Shown here in pieces: positions 28,574-36,338 of a stretch of 64,000 bases of DNA. The stretch lies in assembly GCF_003952425.1 (NCBI RefSeq), contig NZ_CP034449.1, positions 2,170,001-2,234,000 of the forward strand, written 5' to 3'. The number at the start of each line of letters is the position of its first letter. The stretch's first letter is position 1. Below the pieces are notes generated by a model. It was not told where the DNA came from and ran no database searches. It saw only the letters and a list, made by a program, of their open reading frames with translations. The position numbers and the translations under genes were made by a program. Origin of the DNA: Mesorhizobium sp. M2A.F.Ca.ET.046.03.2.1. GTDB taxonomy: Bacteria > Pseudomonadota > Alphaproteobacteria > Rhizobiales > Rhizobiaceae.

Positions 28574-29410
28574 CTAGCAAAGGGTCTCGCAGGCAATTCC
28601 ATCGCCATCGCGATCGAGTTTTCGGCCCCACGAGCAGTTATGAAGATACCACTGCGCTTCAGCGCAAGAGCTTATCTGGGAGCAGTACCGCCGCGGCATA
28701 CATGAGTAGGCGGCGCCCTGGGCAACCAACTTCCTGTTGACCAAAGGGAGTGGTTGGCTTGCAGGTGCAGTGCCGTCGCCGTGCAACGCACGCCAATCCC
28801 AGGGCGTTCGGAAGTTGCCGACCCACAAGCCGACCTTTGCCGCTTCCGCTTTTGCCTGCTGCGAAGCGTATGCCCCATGGCTGTAACGCGGCCAATCGAG
28901 CGCCTGGCCATGTTCGACCATCCACGCCGCCACTGGCGTGCCGTCGGCGCGCCGGCAATCGCCGACGTAACGATGGTAACGGTCCCAAGTCACGAATGTG
29001 CACTCAACGGGGCGCGAGGCGGCTAAGAAGCTGTCTAACGCTTCCGCCGATCGTCGGCCGCATGGGTACTCGAAGCCTTTGGCGTCGTCGCAATATTGTT
29101 TGCTCTCAGGCGCATCGATGCCGTTGAAGCGGATGCGCTGACCGTGAACTTCGATAGTGTCACCGTCGATGACGGATGCCACGCCGGCGATTGGCTGAGG
29201 CTTCGGCCCAAGCAAATTCGAGATGTTGATGTCGGGAATGCGTTCACTGTGCTGCATGAAGGTCTGAGCAGCCAACGCACCTGCCGCTGCGACCGTTACG
29301 AATATGAGACGCCGCGGGATGCTCGCCCGAAGCAATGCACGTGAGCGCCTTGTGCCAACGCGCTTGCGCCACTGGTCAGATCTATTGTCGTAACGCGATT
29401 GCTTCTTCAC
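28574..29410 (-). CDS. thermonuclease-family protein with excalibur domain
   Basis: 278 residues. A basic cytoplasmic start leads to one transmembrane or signal segment (RRLIFVTVAAAGALAAQTFM). The staphylococcal-nuclease-like domain is at residues ~75-195: VIDGDTIEVHGQRIRFNGID, PESKQYC, then the Arg/Glu region and QALDWPRYSHGAYASQQAKA. The usual catalytic Arg-Glu-Arg arrangement is recognisable (RIRFNGIDAPES; RYHRYVGDC). The C-terminus is an excalibur calcium-binding domain (YCSQISSCAEAQWY, DRDGDGIACE). It should act outside the cytoplasm or be membrane-anchored. The lipoprotein gene directly upstream (3 bases away) also ends in an excalibur-like motif, so the two probably belong together. 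Confidence 0.88.
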   Translation of the reverse strand: MKKQSRYDNRSDQWRKRVGTRRSRALLRASIPRRLIFVTVAAAGALAAQTFMQHSERIPDINISNLLGPKPQPIAGVASVIDGDTIEVHGQRIRFNGIDAPESKQYCDDAKGFEYPCGRRSAEALDSFLAASRPVECTFVTWDRYHRYVGDCRRADGTPVAAWMVEHGQALDWPRYSHGAYASQQAKAEAAKVGLWVGNFRTPWDWRALHGDGTAPASQPLPLVNRKLVAQGAAYSCMPRRYCSQISSCAEAQWYLHNCSWGRKLDRDGDGIACETLC

Positions 29411-29413
29411 AGT

Positions 29414-29830
29414 TCAACGCTCACAGCCGATGCCGTCATGGTCGCGATCAAGCCGATTTGGATCTGACTCACCTGTGGCTACCGGTCCTTGCACCACCGG
29501 ATTGTTTCCGGTGCCGCCGGCGCAGTCCATGTCGCGACCGCCAGATGGTCCGGAGCGATAGCGCTGCACCACGATGACCGCCCGCGCACCATCACCTTCG
29601 ATATGCGTGTTGTCGCTAGCGGGGTTAAACGGGTCGATGGTCTGCAAAAGGCGATTGGTGTTGCCAGCATCCCCTGAAGCGAGCGTCATCGTGTCGTAGT
29701 TGTTGAGGTAGTCCGCGCCGCAACCCGAAAGGACCAGCACAAACACGAGACGGACTCTAGCAAAGTAGGTGACCGCCGCCTTGCGATTGTTGGTCTTTTG
29801 CTCGAGATAGATAAGCGCCCCCACTGCCAC
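29414..29830 (-). CDS. lipoprotein with excalibur-like C-terminus
   Basis: 138 residues from a GTG at 29830; the true start is uncertain. A lipobox (VFVLVLSGCGAD) predicts a lipid-anchored product, followed by a motif seen in small rhizobial proteins annotated as pilus-assembly-related (NNYDTMTLASGDAGNTNRLL, QTIDPFNPASDNTHIEGDGA). The end, DPNRLDRDHDGIGCE, matches the excalibur DxDxDGxxCE calcium-loop signature. It lies 23 bases after the PAN-domain gene and 3 bases before the thermonuclease gene. The mature protein would face the periplasm. The function is unknown. Confidence 0.7.
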   Translation of the reverse strand: MAVGALIYLEQKTNNRKAAVTYFARVRLVFVLVLSGCGADYLNNYDTMTLASGDAGNTNRLLQTIDPFNPASDNTHIEGDGARAVIVVQRYRSGPSGGRDMDCAGGTGNNPVVQGPVATGESDPNRLDRDHDGIGCER

Positions 29831-29853
29831 TCGCCCCTCCCGCTACAACTTTG

Positions 29854-31065
29854 TTAGTTCCCGACGCTCTTAATTCCGGAGGCGACCGCAGAATTATCTG
29901 ACGACTGCGAGACGCTGCTAAGGAGCGTGCACGACATCTCTTTACTGCGGAAATTGAACCCCCGACACGAATTTTCACTCGCACACTGCAAAATGCAGTC
30001 TGGGTACCTGAGCTGCCCCGACCAGTAAGGATTGCCCGAAACCTCCGTATTTTTTTCAAACACGAGGTTCGAGTAATGAAGGTTGCTCTCGACAACTTTC
30101 TTGGCCGCCATAACCGAGTCTTCGCTTTTCACGAGAATTGAAGCGTCACCTTTCATGAAGCAGGCCTGATACTTAGTATTGTAGGTTACGGCCAGACACT
30201 TGAAATCGCGGTCGCAGGCACTCTGGCATTCCTCCGCGCTGATGCCTTTTATAGGCATATTGGGGAAGTCGTTCCCGATAGCGTCCCATCCGGACACGAC
30301 AACAAATCCACCATCGGGGTCCGGCCCAGTTGGCATTGCTGGTGGCTGCGGACGCAACCCAACCGTTTGTCGAAGAGGGTCAGTTGCGAAATCCGCAGCT
30401 GCAAAAGTCCGGCCGTCGAGCCAAGCACAATTCGTTGCAAGCTGCTTTGCTGCGGCATCCGTCAGACCAGCCTGCGCCAATGTCTCCGGTGTCGAGACAG
30501 GCGAGACCGGCTGAGTATCTGCACCTAGTCGGTTTACGAGCTCAACGTTCAGCTCCACGCCGCCAACCGATCGGCGCGAATAACACCAGGCGGTGTCCCA
30601 AGAGCTGTCTTTTTCGTCCTTGAAATGATGGCCTGAAATCAACTCCCATTTGTCTCCTTGGAAATTGACGGTCTTGTTTGCGAATTTCGTAAAGTCCACG
30701 GTCACGACGTCAGGGTCTTTTGGTGGAGCAGGTGGGCTCGGCACCTGGGCTGGCCGTGGAGTGGGAACCGGTACCGTTGATCGATCCGCCTTCTTTTCCG
30801 CGGGCGGCTCAGGAATCTCTGTCCGCGGAATTGCTATTGGTGTTGGGGGCAGTTGGGGCTTTTGCCAAAGGCCCAGCTTTAGACCCAGACCAATTCCAAT
30901 TGCCGCCACCGCAATCGCGCCTCCGGTTGCCATCCGCCTGAACGCCGCGGCTTTGGCGACCTTTTCCTGAGCAGCGGCCTCTGCCTGAAGCGTTGGAATT
31001 GCGGACCGCTTGACGACGAGGCCAACGGCTTGCTCAAGAAGAGCCGTATTATGCCGGACGAGCAT
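29854..31065 (-). CDS. membrane-anchored PAN/Apple-domain protein
   Basis: 403 residues. One transmembrane helix near residue 50 (MATGGAIAVAAIGIGLGLKL) is followed by a Pro-rich linker and a middle domain of unknown type. Two C-terminal PAN/Apple-like modules follow: NDFPNMPIKGISAEECQSAC, DRDFKCLAVTYN, ACFMKGD, and the second with YWSGQLRYPDCILQCASENS, CRGFNFR. The paired cysteines fit PAN disulfides, so the C-terminal part should be periplasmic. The gene overlaps the upstream membrane coiled-coil gene by 17 bases. PAN domains bind proteins or sugars; the ligand here is unknown. Confidence 0.75.
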   Translation of the reverse strand: MLVRHNTALLEQAVGLVVKRSAIPTLQAEAAAQEKVAKAAAFRRMATGGAIAVAAIGIGLGLKLGLWQKPQLPPTPIAIPRTEIPEPPAEKKADRSTVPVPTPRPAQVPSPPAPPKDPDVVTVDFTKFANKTVNFQGDKWELISGHHFKDEKDSSWDTAWCYSRRSVGGVELNVELVNRLGADTQPVSPVSTPETLAQAGLTDAAAKQLATNCAWLDGRTFAAADFATDPLRQTVGLRPQPPAMPTGPDPDGGFVVVSGWDAIGNDFPNMPIKGISAEECQSACDRDFKCLAVTYNTKYQACFMKGDASILVKSEDSVMAAKKVVESNLHYSNLVFEKNTEVSGNPYWSGQLRYPDCILQCASENSCRGFNFRSKEMSCTLLSSVSQSSDNSAVASGIKSVGN

Positions 31066-32641
31066 TGCCCTGCCCCTTCATCGACAGCTTCACCAGATCG
31101 GCAACATCTGGCGGCAGCTCTTGGTTCAAAGCCGTTCGCAGGACCTCAGGATCATCGGTGAACAGCGGAACGTAGAGGATTTCCTTGACGACCTTTTCAA
31201 TCTCGACGGGTACGTCGACGCGCTTCTCGACTTCCTTCTCAACGATTCTTTCGATCGGCACTTCGATCGTACGAACGCGGCGCCACCGCCATCTCAACAG
31301 CATGCGGCGAATGAGGGACGACAGACGGCTTTGGGACTGGATTTCTCCGCGAGCGGCGATCCGCTGCAATGCGAGTGCCACCATCGCTGTGATTGGCCCT
31401 GCGAGTGCCGCGATCACCGCCAACGAACTAAACCAAATGACTGAGATCACACCTGCCTGTTCAGGTGTCACCTTCTCTGGCTTTACACCGTACCACCTTG
31501 CCGCAATTCTTCGGACTTGGTCGGTGCGCGCCATTGGAATGCGCTCCTTTTCCAGGGCCGCGAGTTCCTTCGCAATTTGGTCCTGCCTAACCTGATTTTG
31601 CGCAGAAACGGTCGCTTTATTGGCCTCAGCGCTTTGGGCGTCGGCTAACCTCTTACCCGCCTCGTCGAGCCTTCTTTGCCAGCTCGCAGCGTCCGCATCG
31701 CGTGTCTGCTCAAAATTCGACCGCCGATCTGTTAGTTTTTGCCGCTGATCGGCCGTCATCGGCGGACTGTTGGCGCGCAGCCGATCGAAATCGGACCGCA
31801 GGGACGCGATCTCCTGATCCAGCGGATCTATTTGGGCATCGAATTTGGCACCGATCTTGGATCGTGGATTTGCCAGCTTTGCGACCTCAGCCTCCAATTT
31901 CCGTGCTGAATCACTATCGCCTGAGTCTCGCGCCATCTTGATGCGTTCAACAAAACTGTCGCGCTGGCGTTCAAACTGGTCGACGGCGCCCTTGATCTCA
32001 GCATCGCGCTGCTCAATTAGCGACGATCGAACCGCGTTTTTCTCTTCGATCTGGTCGCGAACACGAGAGGCCTCCGGGGTAAGAGCTGTCGCCCCCTGCA
32101 ATTCGGTATCGACTTCCGCAATCTGTTTCTGGAAGCTGGCGCGGGATTTCTCCGCAAGAGCAGTCATTTCCTCAAACTCAGCGCGAGCCTGATCAACCTG
32201 GTCGGATTTGCGTCCCAACTCGTCCGCAGAAGCGAGCTTCGAAGCCTCCTGTTCAAGTGCGTCGATCTTGTTGACCAAATCCTCATAGCGGAGCTGACGA
32301 AGCGCGCCTGCGCGCTCCATGCCCATGAAGACGGTCTCGAAGGTGATACCGGCCAGAATCAAGAGGAAGGCAAGCACAATGGGCTTCCAGATCCAGGACG
32401 CGCTGAAAAGGAGCGTCGCAATCGGAATTTTCGTCAGCTCGGCAATCGCAACCATCAGAAATGGCGCACTCGCCAATGTCAGATCCATTGCAGTGACGGA
32501 TTCGCTCGCTGCGAAGGCCTGATAACCAAGCGCAACGCCGGTCGTGAGGCCGATAGTTGCTGCCGCTATCTCCAGCGCCCACGCACCCCTATAGGTCCAT
32601 TGCCCATAGGTCGCGAGCTTTTGGCTCATCGTCGTTTGCAT
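31049..32641 (-). CDS. polytopic membrane protein with long coiled coil
   Basis: About 530 residues from ATG 32641. The N-terminal third has three or four transmembrane segments (GAWALEIAAATIGLTTGVAL, LASAPFLMVAIAELTKIPIA, WIWKPIVLAFLLILAGITFE). Then a long charged coiled coil follows (KIDALEQEASKLASADELGR through about residue 380), another hydrophobic pair (AGVISVIWFSSLAVIAALAG, PITAMVALALQ), and a tail with RTIEVPIERIVEKEVEKRVD. The layout resembles DUF4407-like membrane proteins, but I cannot confirm the family. It is the first gene of a four-gene minus-strand cluster with the PAN, lipoprotein and thermonuclease genes. A sensor or envelope-complex role is a guess from topology. Confidence 0.7.
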   Translation of the reverse strand: MQTTMSQKLATYGQWTYRGAWALEIAAATIGLTTGVALGYQAFAASESVTAMDLTLASAPFLMVAIAELTKIPIATLLFSASWIWKPIVLAFLLILAGITFETVFMGMERAGALRQLRYEDLVNKIDALEQEASKLASADELGRKSDQVDQARAEFEEMTALAEKSRASFQKQIAEVDTELQGATALTPEASRVRDQIEEKNAVRSSLIEQRDAEIKGAVDQFERQRDSFVERIKMARDSGDSDSARKLEAEVAKLANPRSKIGAKFDAQIDPLDQEIASLRSDFDRLRANSPPMTADQRQKLTDRRSNFEQTRDADAASWQRRLDEAGKRLADAQSAEANKATVSAQNQVRQDQIAKELAALEKERIPMARTDQVRRIAARWYGVKPEKVTPEQAGVISVIWFSSLAVIAALAGPITAMVALALQRIAARGEIQSQSRLSSLIRRMLLRWRWRRVRTIEVPIERIVEKEVEKRVDVPVEIEKVVKEILYVPLFTDDPEVLRTALNQELPPDVADLVKLSMKGQGNARPA

Positions 32642-33182
32642 TTTACACCCCACCCGTACCCACTCGCGGATTTCCCGGCATTACACCGAAAAGTAACTAT
32701 GTTCGCAACTGTCCTTGATGCGTAAGCGGCAAATATCGGGACTCGTAGTTAAGACCCCAGCTAGTCCCTTTTTCCGGGGCTAATCTGCATACCTGCGTGC
32801 AAGCCGTAGAACGGCTGCAACGCACAACAGCAGATCAGAGCAGATGCACGAGTCCAAACCTGCCATAGTGATCACGGCAGCGATCGCCAACAACAGCATT
32901 ATCTTGGCCGGGCTTCCGTACAGCGCGATACTTTTTCGCTTCCTGGACCTGCGGACCCAGATCACTGATGGAGACGACGGTTCTATGCGGAGACTGAATG
33001 CCGGAAATGGGCCGTTGGCTGACTGCCGTTGGGGAGAATCTCCGACAGTTGCCGTTACCAAATCGCGCATGCGCTGAAACTAGGTCGGCAACTTCGTAGC
33101 AAACCTTGGGCTTGCTCCGTCTGCAATACGAGGGGCTTGTTGCACCCCAGCCACTGTGTGTAGGTTGAACCGGGAGCCATTC
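32642..33182. other. intergenic region upstream of the RT operon
   Basis: About 540 bases between divergent genes. It should carry promoters for both the membrane-protein cluster (minus) and the RT operon (plus). Visible structures are small: a GGAGA-A-TCTCC hairpin near 33045, and two copies of GCCGTTGG about 15 bases apart near 33012-33036. Short hydrophobic open frames exist on both strands but neither has a convincing start. Some defence RTs use a non-coding RNA encoded next to the RT; this is where one would lie, but nothing in the bases proves it. Confidence 0.4.
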
Positions 33183-36100
33183 TTGCAGACTCAGCAACAC
33201 AAATCTTGGGCGGATGTCGATCTCGCCGACCTTCTTGGCGCGTTTCGTAAGGCCAAGGCCGACTGCTTCTTCGAGCGGTCGATCTACTGCGCCGAGATTT
33301 TTTCCACCTACGAACAAAACATCTTCGACAATCTCGAGAGCCTGCTGGCAGACCTCCATGAAGGCCGTGCTGCGGAGGTACTCCAGCGGTCACGTGGACG
33401 GCCGCGGATCTTCGCCAAGTGCTTGGGCACGAAGCAACGGCGTGAAAACACGCCCCAGTGCTTCTTCTCGGATGCAGCTCGGGCCTTCGAGCGGCTGCAG
33501 GAGAGTCACGAACTCACGCCAGAATTTCGCTTGGTGGGTGCCTTCGACGTCGAGATGCATGTGTTGTCAGGGCTTTGGATCAACCTTGTCGGGCACAAGT
33601 ACGACCAACGTCTCCGTGGTCATGCGTTCGGCTCCCGTGTCCGACGCTTCGGCCACACCGAGCTTAGGGATCGGCCCCGTGGCGACTATCAATACGACGC
33701 CGTCGGATCCTTTGAGCCGTATTTTCAACCCTACCGCGCGTGGAGGGACCGCGGTATCGCCGCGATCCGGTCCGCCCTAGACGAAGGTGAACCAGTCGTC
33801 GCGCTTACGCTGGATTTCTCCTCTTACTACCACAATGTTGACGCGTCATTTATTACCAGCGCAAGCTTCCTTTCGACAATCGGGCTGGAACTCTCTCCCT
33901 GGGAGATCGAGTTCACTGAGGCTTTAGTTGCAGCATTACATGCTTGGGGCGAGGAGGCTGCACGCTTCATTGGAGGGGGCGCCGGCCGGTTACAAGACCA
34001 AGTTGGCGGCCTGCCGATCGGTCTCGCCGCGGTGCGTATCATGACCAACGTCTTGCTCTACGCGTTCGACGAGCGCATCCTCGATGCGTTGGCGCCAGTC
34101 TACTATGGCCGGTACGTCGACGACGTTTTCCTGGTCATCCGCGATTCGGGTCGGATTCGCAGCACAACCGAACTCTGGGACTTCATCCGGCAGCGCGCCG
34201 GCGACATTTTCCAAGAAGGAGCCACACCGGGTGTGATCGAGGTCGCGCTCCCCGGGGGCTACCAGGGGCGCTCGCGGCTGATGCTAAAGCAGGAGAAGCA
34301 AAAGGTCTTCTTCCTGAGAGGCCAATCAGGGCTTGACCTGCTGAGCAACATTTCCCATCAGGTAAATACGCTCTCGAGCGAGCGGCGCCTTATGCCTTTG
34401 GCCGAGGAGATGGACAACATGGCGTCCGCCCGGGCCTTGGCGGCGGCGAGCGGCACCGCCGAGGAACCGGACTCTTTGCGACGCGCCGATGGGCTGACCC
34501 TGCGCAGATTGGGCTGGGCTCTGCAGCTAAGATCTGCGGAAATCCTAGCGCGCGATCTTGACCGCAAAGCCTGGACTTCGGAACGAAAGCGCTTCTACGA
34601 GTTCGCCTGTTCGCATATCGTGCGACCCGACAAGATCCTTGAGCACATCGACGGCCTTGCTCGGCTCATCTCGCTTGCGGTGTCACTCGCCGACTGGTCC
34701 GATGCAGCCAAGATGCATCGCTACGCCACACAGGCACTCGCGCGGCTTCAGCGTGAGCTTCAAGGTCGCGTATGCAAGATCAATGGCCAAACCCGGCGTC
34801 TGAATGCCCGGGTATGGAAGGGTTTGGCGGAATGGGTACAAGGTGCTTGCGGTGAAGCAGTCCTTCGCTCAATCCAATTTAATCCCGGCCGCCCGCTCCA
34901 GTTGCCCCGAGCAGCGCTCGACCTCCTCGCCGAACTTGGCATCTCCCACGCGCCTGACATCCTGCTTCGAATAGTCCGCGAATTGCGGGAGACCGATTGG
35001 GCGAAACGCTCCTATCGGGAGCATGTGCGGCTTGACGCGGACCGAGAGCGGCCTGCAATCGAGGGGGAGTACCTTCTGCCGGAGCTCTTTCGCCACCATG
35101 CAAAGCTCTCCGAGTTTTTGGACAGATCTCGCGGGCGGGAGCCGACAACGGGCGTACAGCGGGTGAACCCGTCGGCTTTGAAGGCGGAGCCGGCACTCCC
35201 GGCCTCAATGCTTCCCTACATTCTGGCGACGCGGCCCTATAGCGCACAGGATATCGCGCTCTATCGCCCTGAAGAATGCGTCTTCGGCGACGGCGTGACG
35301 CCACCGGCCCAGGCATGGGCGCTCTACTGTCGCGCAGTGCGGGGAACACCCCAGGTCGCGCCCGACCTTCCCGCAGGCAGGTCAATCCCTCCAAGACGGA
35401 GCGGTGCCCTCGTCGATCTTGGCGGAACCGCCCCGGGCGGGGCCGTTCGGCTCGGGATCACAAGCCTCGAGACGAGTCAGGATACGTGGGCGCTCGCCGC
35501 GGAAGGACGACCCGACCGCTCGGCTGAACGCTACACGCGGCTGGCCACGATCGTAAACCTCGCGGTGCAGGCGAGGCCGCGGCCCACCCATCTCCTTCTC
35601 CCGGAACTGAGCGTCCCTGAGACTTGGTTGGATACGATCAGCGCGGTGCTCCTAGAGGCAGGCATCAGCCTGGTCGCGGGACTTGACTACAATCTTGAGG
35701 GCGTTGACCAAATATCCAGTTCCGCTGCCCTGATCCTGCGCGACGAGCGCCTAGGGTTCGCATCGGCAGTACAAATCCGACAGCCCAAACTGGAAGGGGC
35801 GCCCGCCGAGGCTGAGCACCTACTGCAGTCCTACGGCCGCACATGGGTCGATTGGGGGGCGGGACGCAACCATCCAGTTTACGTGCACTCGGGCGTCCAC
35901 TTCGGCGTGCTGATTTGCTCCGAGCTCCAGAATATGGATCACCGCCGCTGCCTCCAAGGTGATGTGGACCTGCTGGCGGTGCTGTCTTGGAACCGGGACC
36001 TTGAGACTTTCTCGGCCCTCGTAGAGGCGGCCAGCCTAGATGTGCATGCTTATGTGGCGCTGGTGAATAACCGGGCGTTTGGGGATAGTCGGGTCCGCGC

Positions 36101-36302
36101 ACCACGAAAGGACTCTTTCGCCCGCGATTTATGCCGAATCCGCGGCGGGAAGAACGATCATTTGGTGGTGGTCGAGATCAACCCGGGGTCGCTCAGGGCT
36201 CAGCAGAGCCGCGTACACCGCTGGCCAAGGTCGGACGACCGCTACAAGCCCGCTCCCGAGGGCTTCAAAATCTCCGCCGGCCGCAAAACTACGCCAAGCT
36301 GA
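33183..36302 (+). CDS. reverse transcriptase-nitrilase fusion (DRT class 1-like)
   Basis: About 1039 residues. I chose the TTG at 33183, preceded by GGGAG at 6-base spacing; a GTG at 33156 is also in frame. The N-terminal half is a reverse transcriptase: motif A LTLDFSSYYHNVD (Asp ~211), motif B GGLPIGLAAVRIMTNVLLYA, and motif C YYGRYVDDVFLVI (Tyr-Val-Asp-Asp ~311-314). A helical middle region follows. The C-terminal ~280 residues are a carbon-nitrogen hydrolase (nitrilase) domain with a full triad: Glu ~808 in LLLPELSVPE, Lys ~869 in IRQPKLEG, Cys ~912 in GVLICSEL. RT-nitrilase fusions are a known type of defence-associated RT (DRT1-like UG RTs). Both domains look catalytically intact. It is followed after 36 bases by an AddB-like and then an AddA-like gene on the same strand. 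Confidence 0.92.
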   Translation: MQTQQHKSWADVDLADLLGAFRKAKADCFFERSIYCAEIFSTYEQNIFDNLESLLADLHEGRAAEVLQRSRGRPRIFAKCLGTKQRRENTPQCFFSDAARAFERLQESHELTPEFRLVGAFDVEMHVLSGLWINLVGHKYDQRLRGHAFGSRVRRFGHTELRDRPRGDYQYDAVGSFEPYFQPYRAWRDRGIAAIRSALDEGEPVVALTLDFSSYYHNVDASFITSASFLSTIGLELSPWEIEFTEALVAALHAWGEEAARFIGGGAGRLQDQVGGLPIGLAAVRIMTNVLLYAFDERILDALAPVYYGRYVDDVFLVIRDSGRIRSTTELWDFIRQRAGDIFQEGATPGVIEVALPGGYQGRSRLMLKQEKQKVFFLRGQSGLDLLSNISHQVNTLSSERRLMPLAEEMDNMASARALAAASGTAEEPDSLRRADGLTLRRLGWALQLRSAEILARDLDRKAWTSERKRFYEFACSHIVRPDKILEHIDGLARLISLAVSLADWSDAAKMHRYATQALARLQRELQGRVCKINGQTRRLNARVWKGLAEWVQGACGEAVLRSIQFNPGRPLQLPRAALDLLAELGISHAPDILLRIVRELRETDWAKRSYREHVRLDADRERPAIEGEYLLPELFRHHAKLSEFLDRSRGREPTTGVQRVNPSALKAEPALPASMLPYILATRPYSAQDIALYRPEECVFGDGVTPPAQAWALYCRAVRGTPQVAPDLPAGRSIPPRRSGALVDLGGTAPGGAVRLGITSLETSQDTWALAAEGRPDRSAERYTRLATIVNLAVQARPRPTHLLLPELSVPETWLDTISAVLLEAGISLVAGLDYNLEGVDQISSSAALILRDERLGFASAVQIRQPKLEGAPAEAEHLLQSYGRTWVDWGAGRNHPVYVHSGVHFGVLICSELQNMDHRRCLQGDVDLLAVLSWNRDLETFSALVEAASLDVHAYVALVNNRAFGDSRVRAPRKDSFARDLCRIRGGKNDHLVVVEINPGSLRAQQSRVHRWPRSDDRYKPAPEGFKISAGRKTTPS

Positions 36303-36338
36303 CGGCCTGGTTCTAGACACCGACACTCGGCACAGGCA

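Noticed and set aside
28266..28631. 121-codon minus-strand frame after the thermonuclease gene
   Set aside because: No family features, no ribosome-binding site, and it partly overlaps the thermonuclease gene in another frame.
32780..33070. Small hydrophobic ORF upstream of the membrane-protein cluster (96 codons, minus strand)
   Set aside because: The hydrophobic part sits only at its C-terminal half, no start is supported, and an equally hydrophobic frame exists on the other strand, so composition explains both.
33183..36302. Retron reading of the RT
   Set aside because: The catalytic motif is YVDD with a C-terminal nitrilase domain, no msr/msd-like inverted repeat was found next to it, and the length is about three times that of retron RTs.
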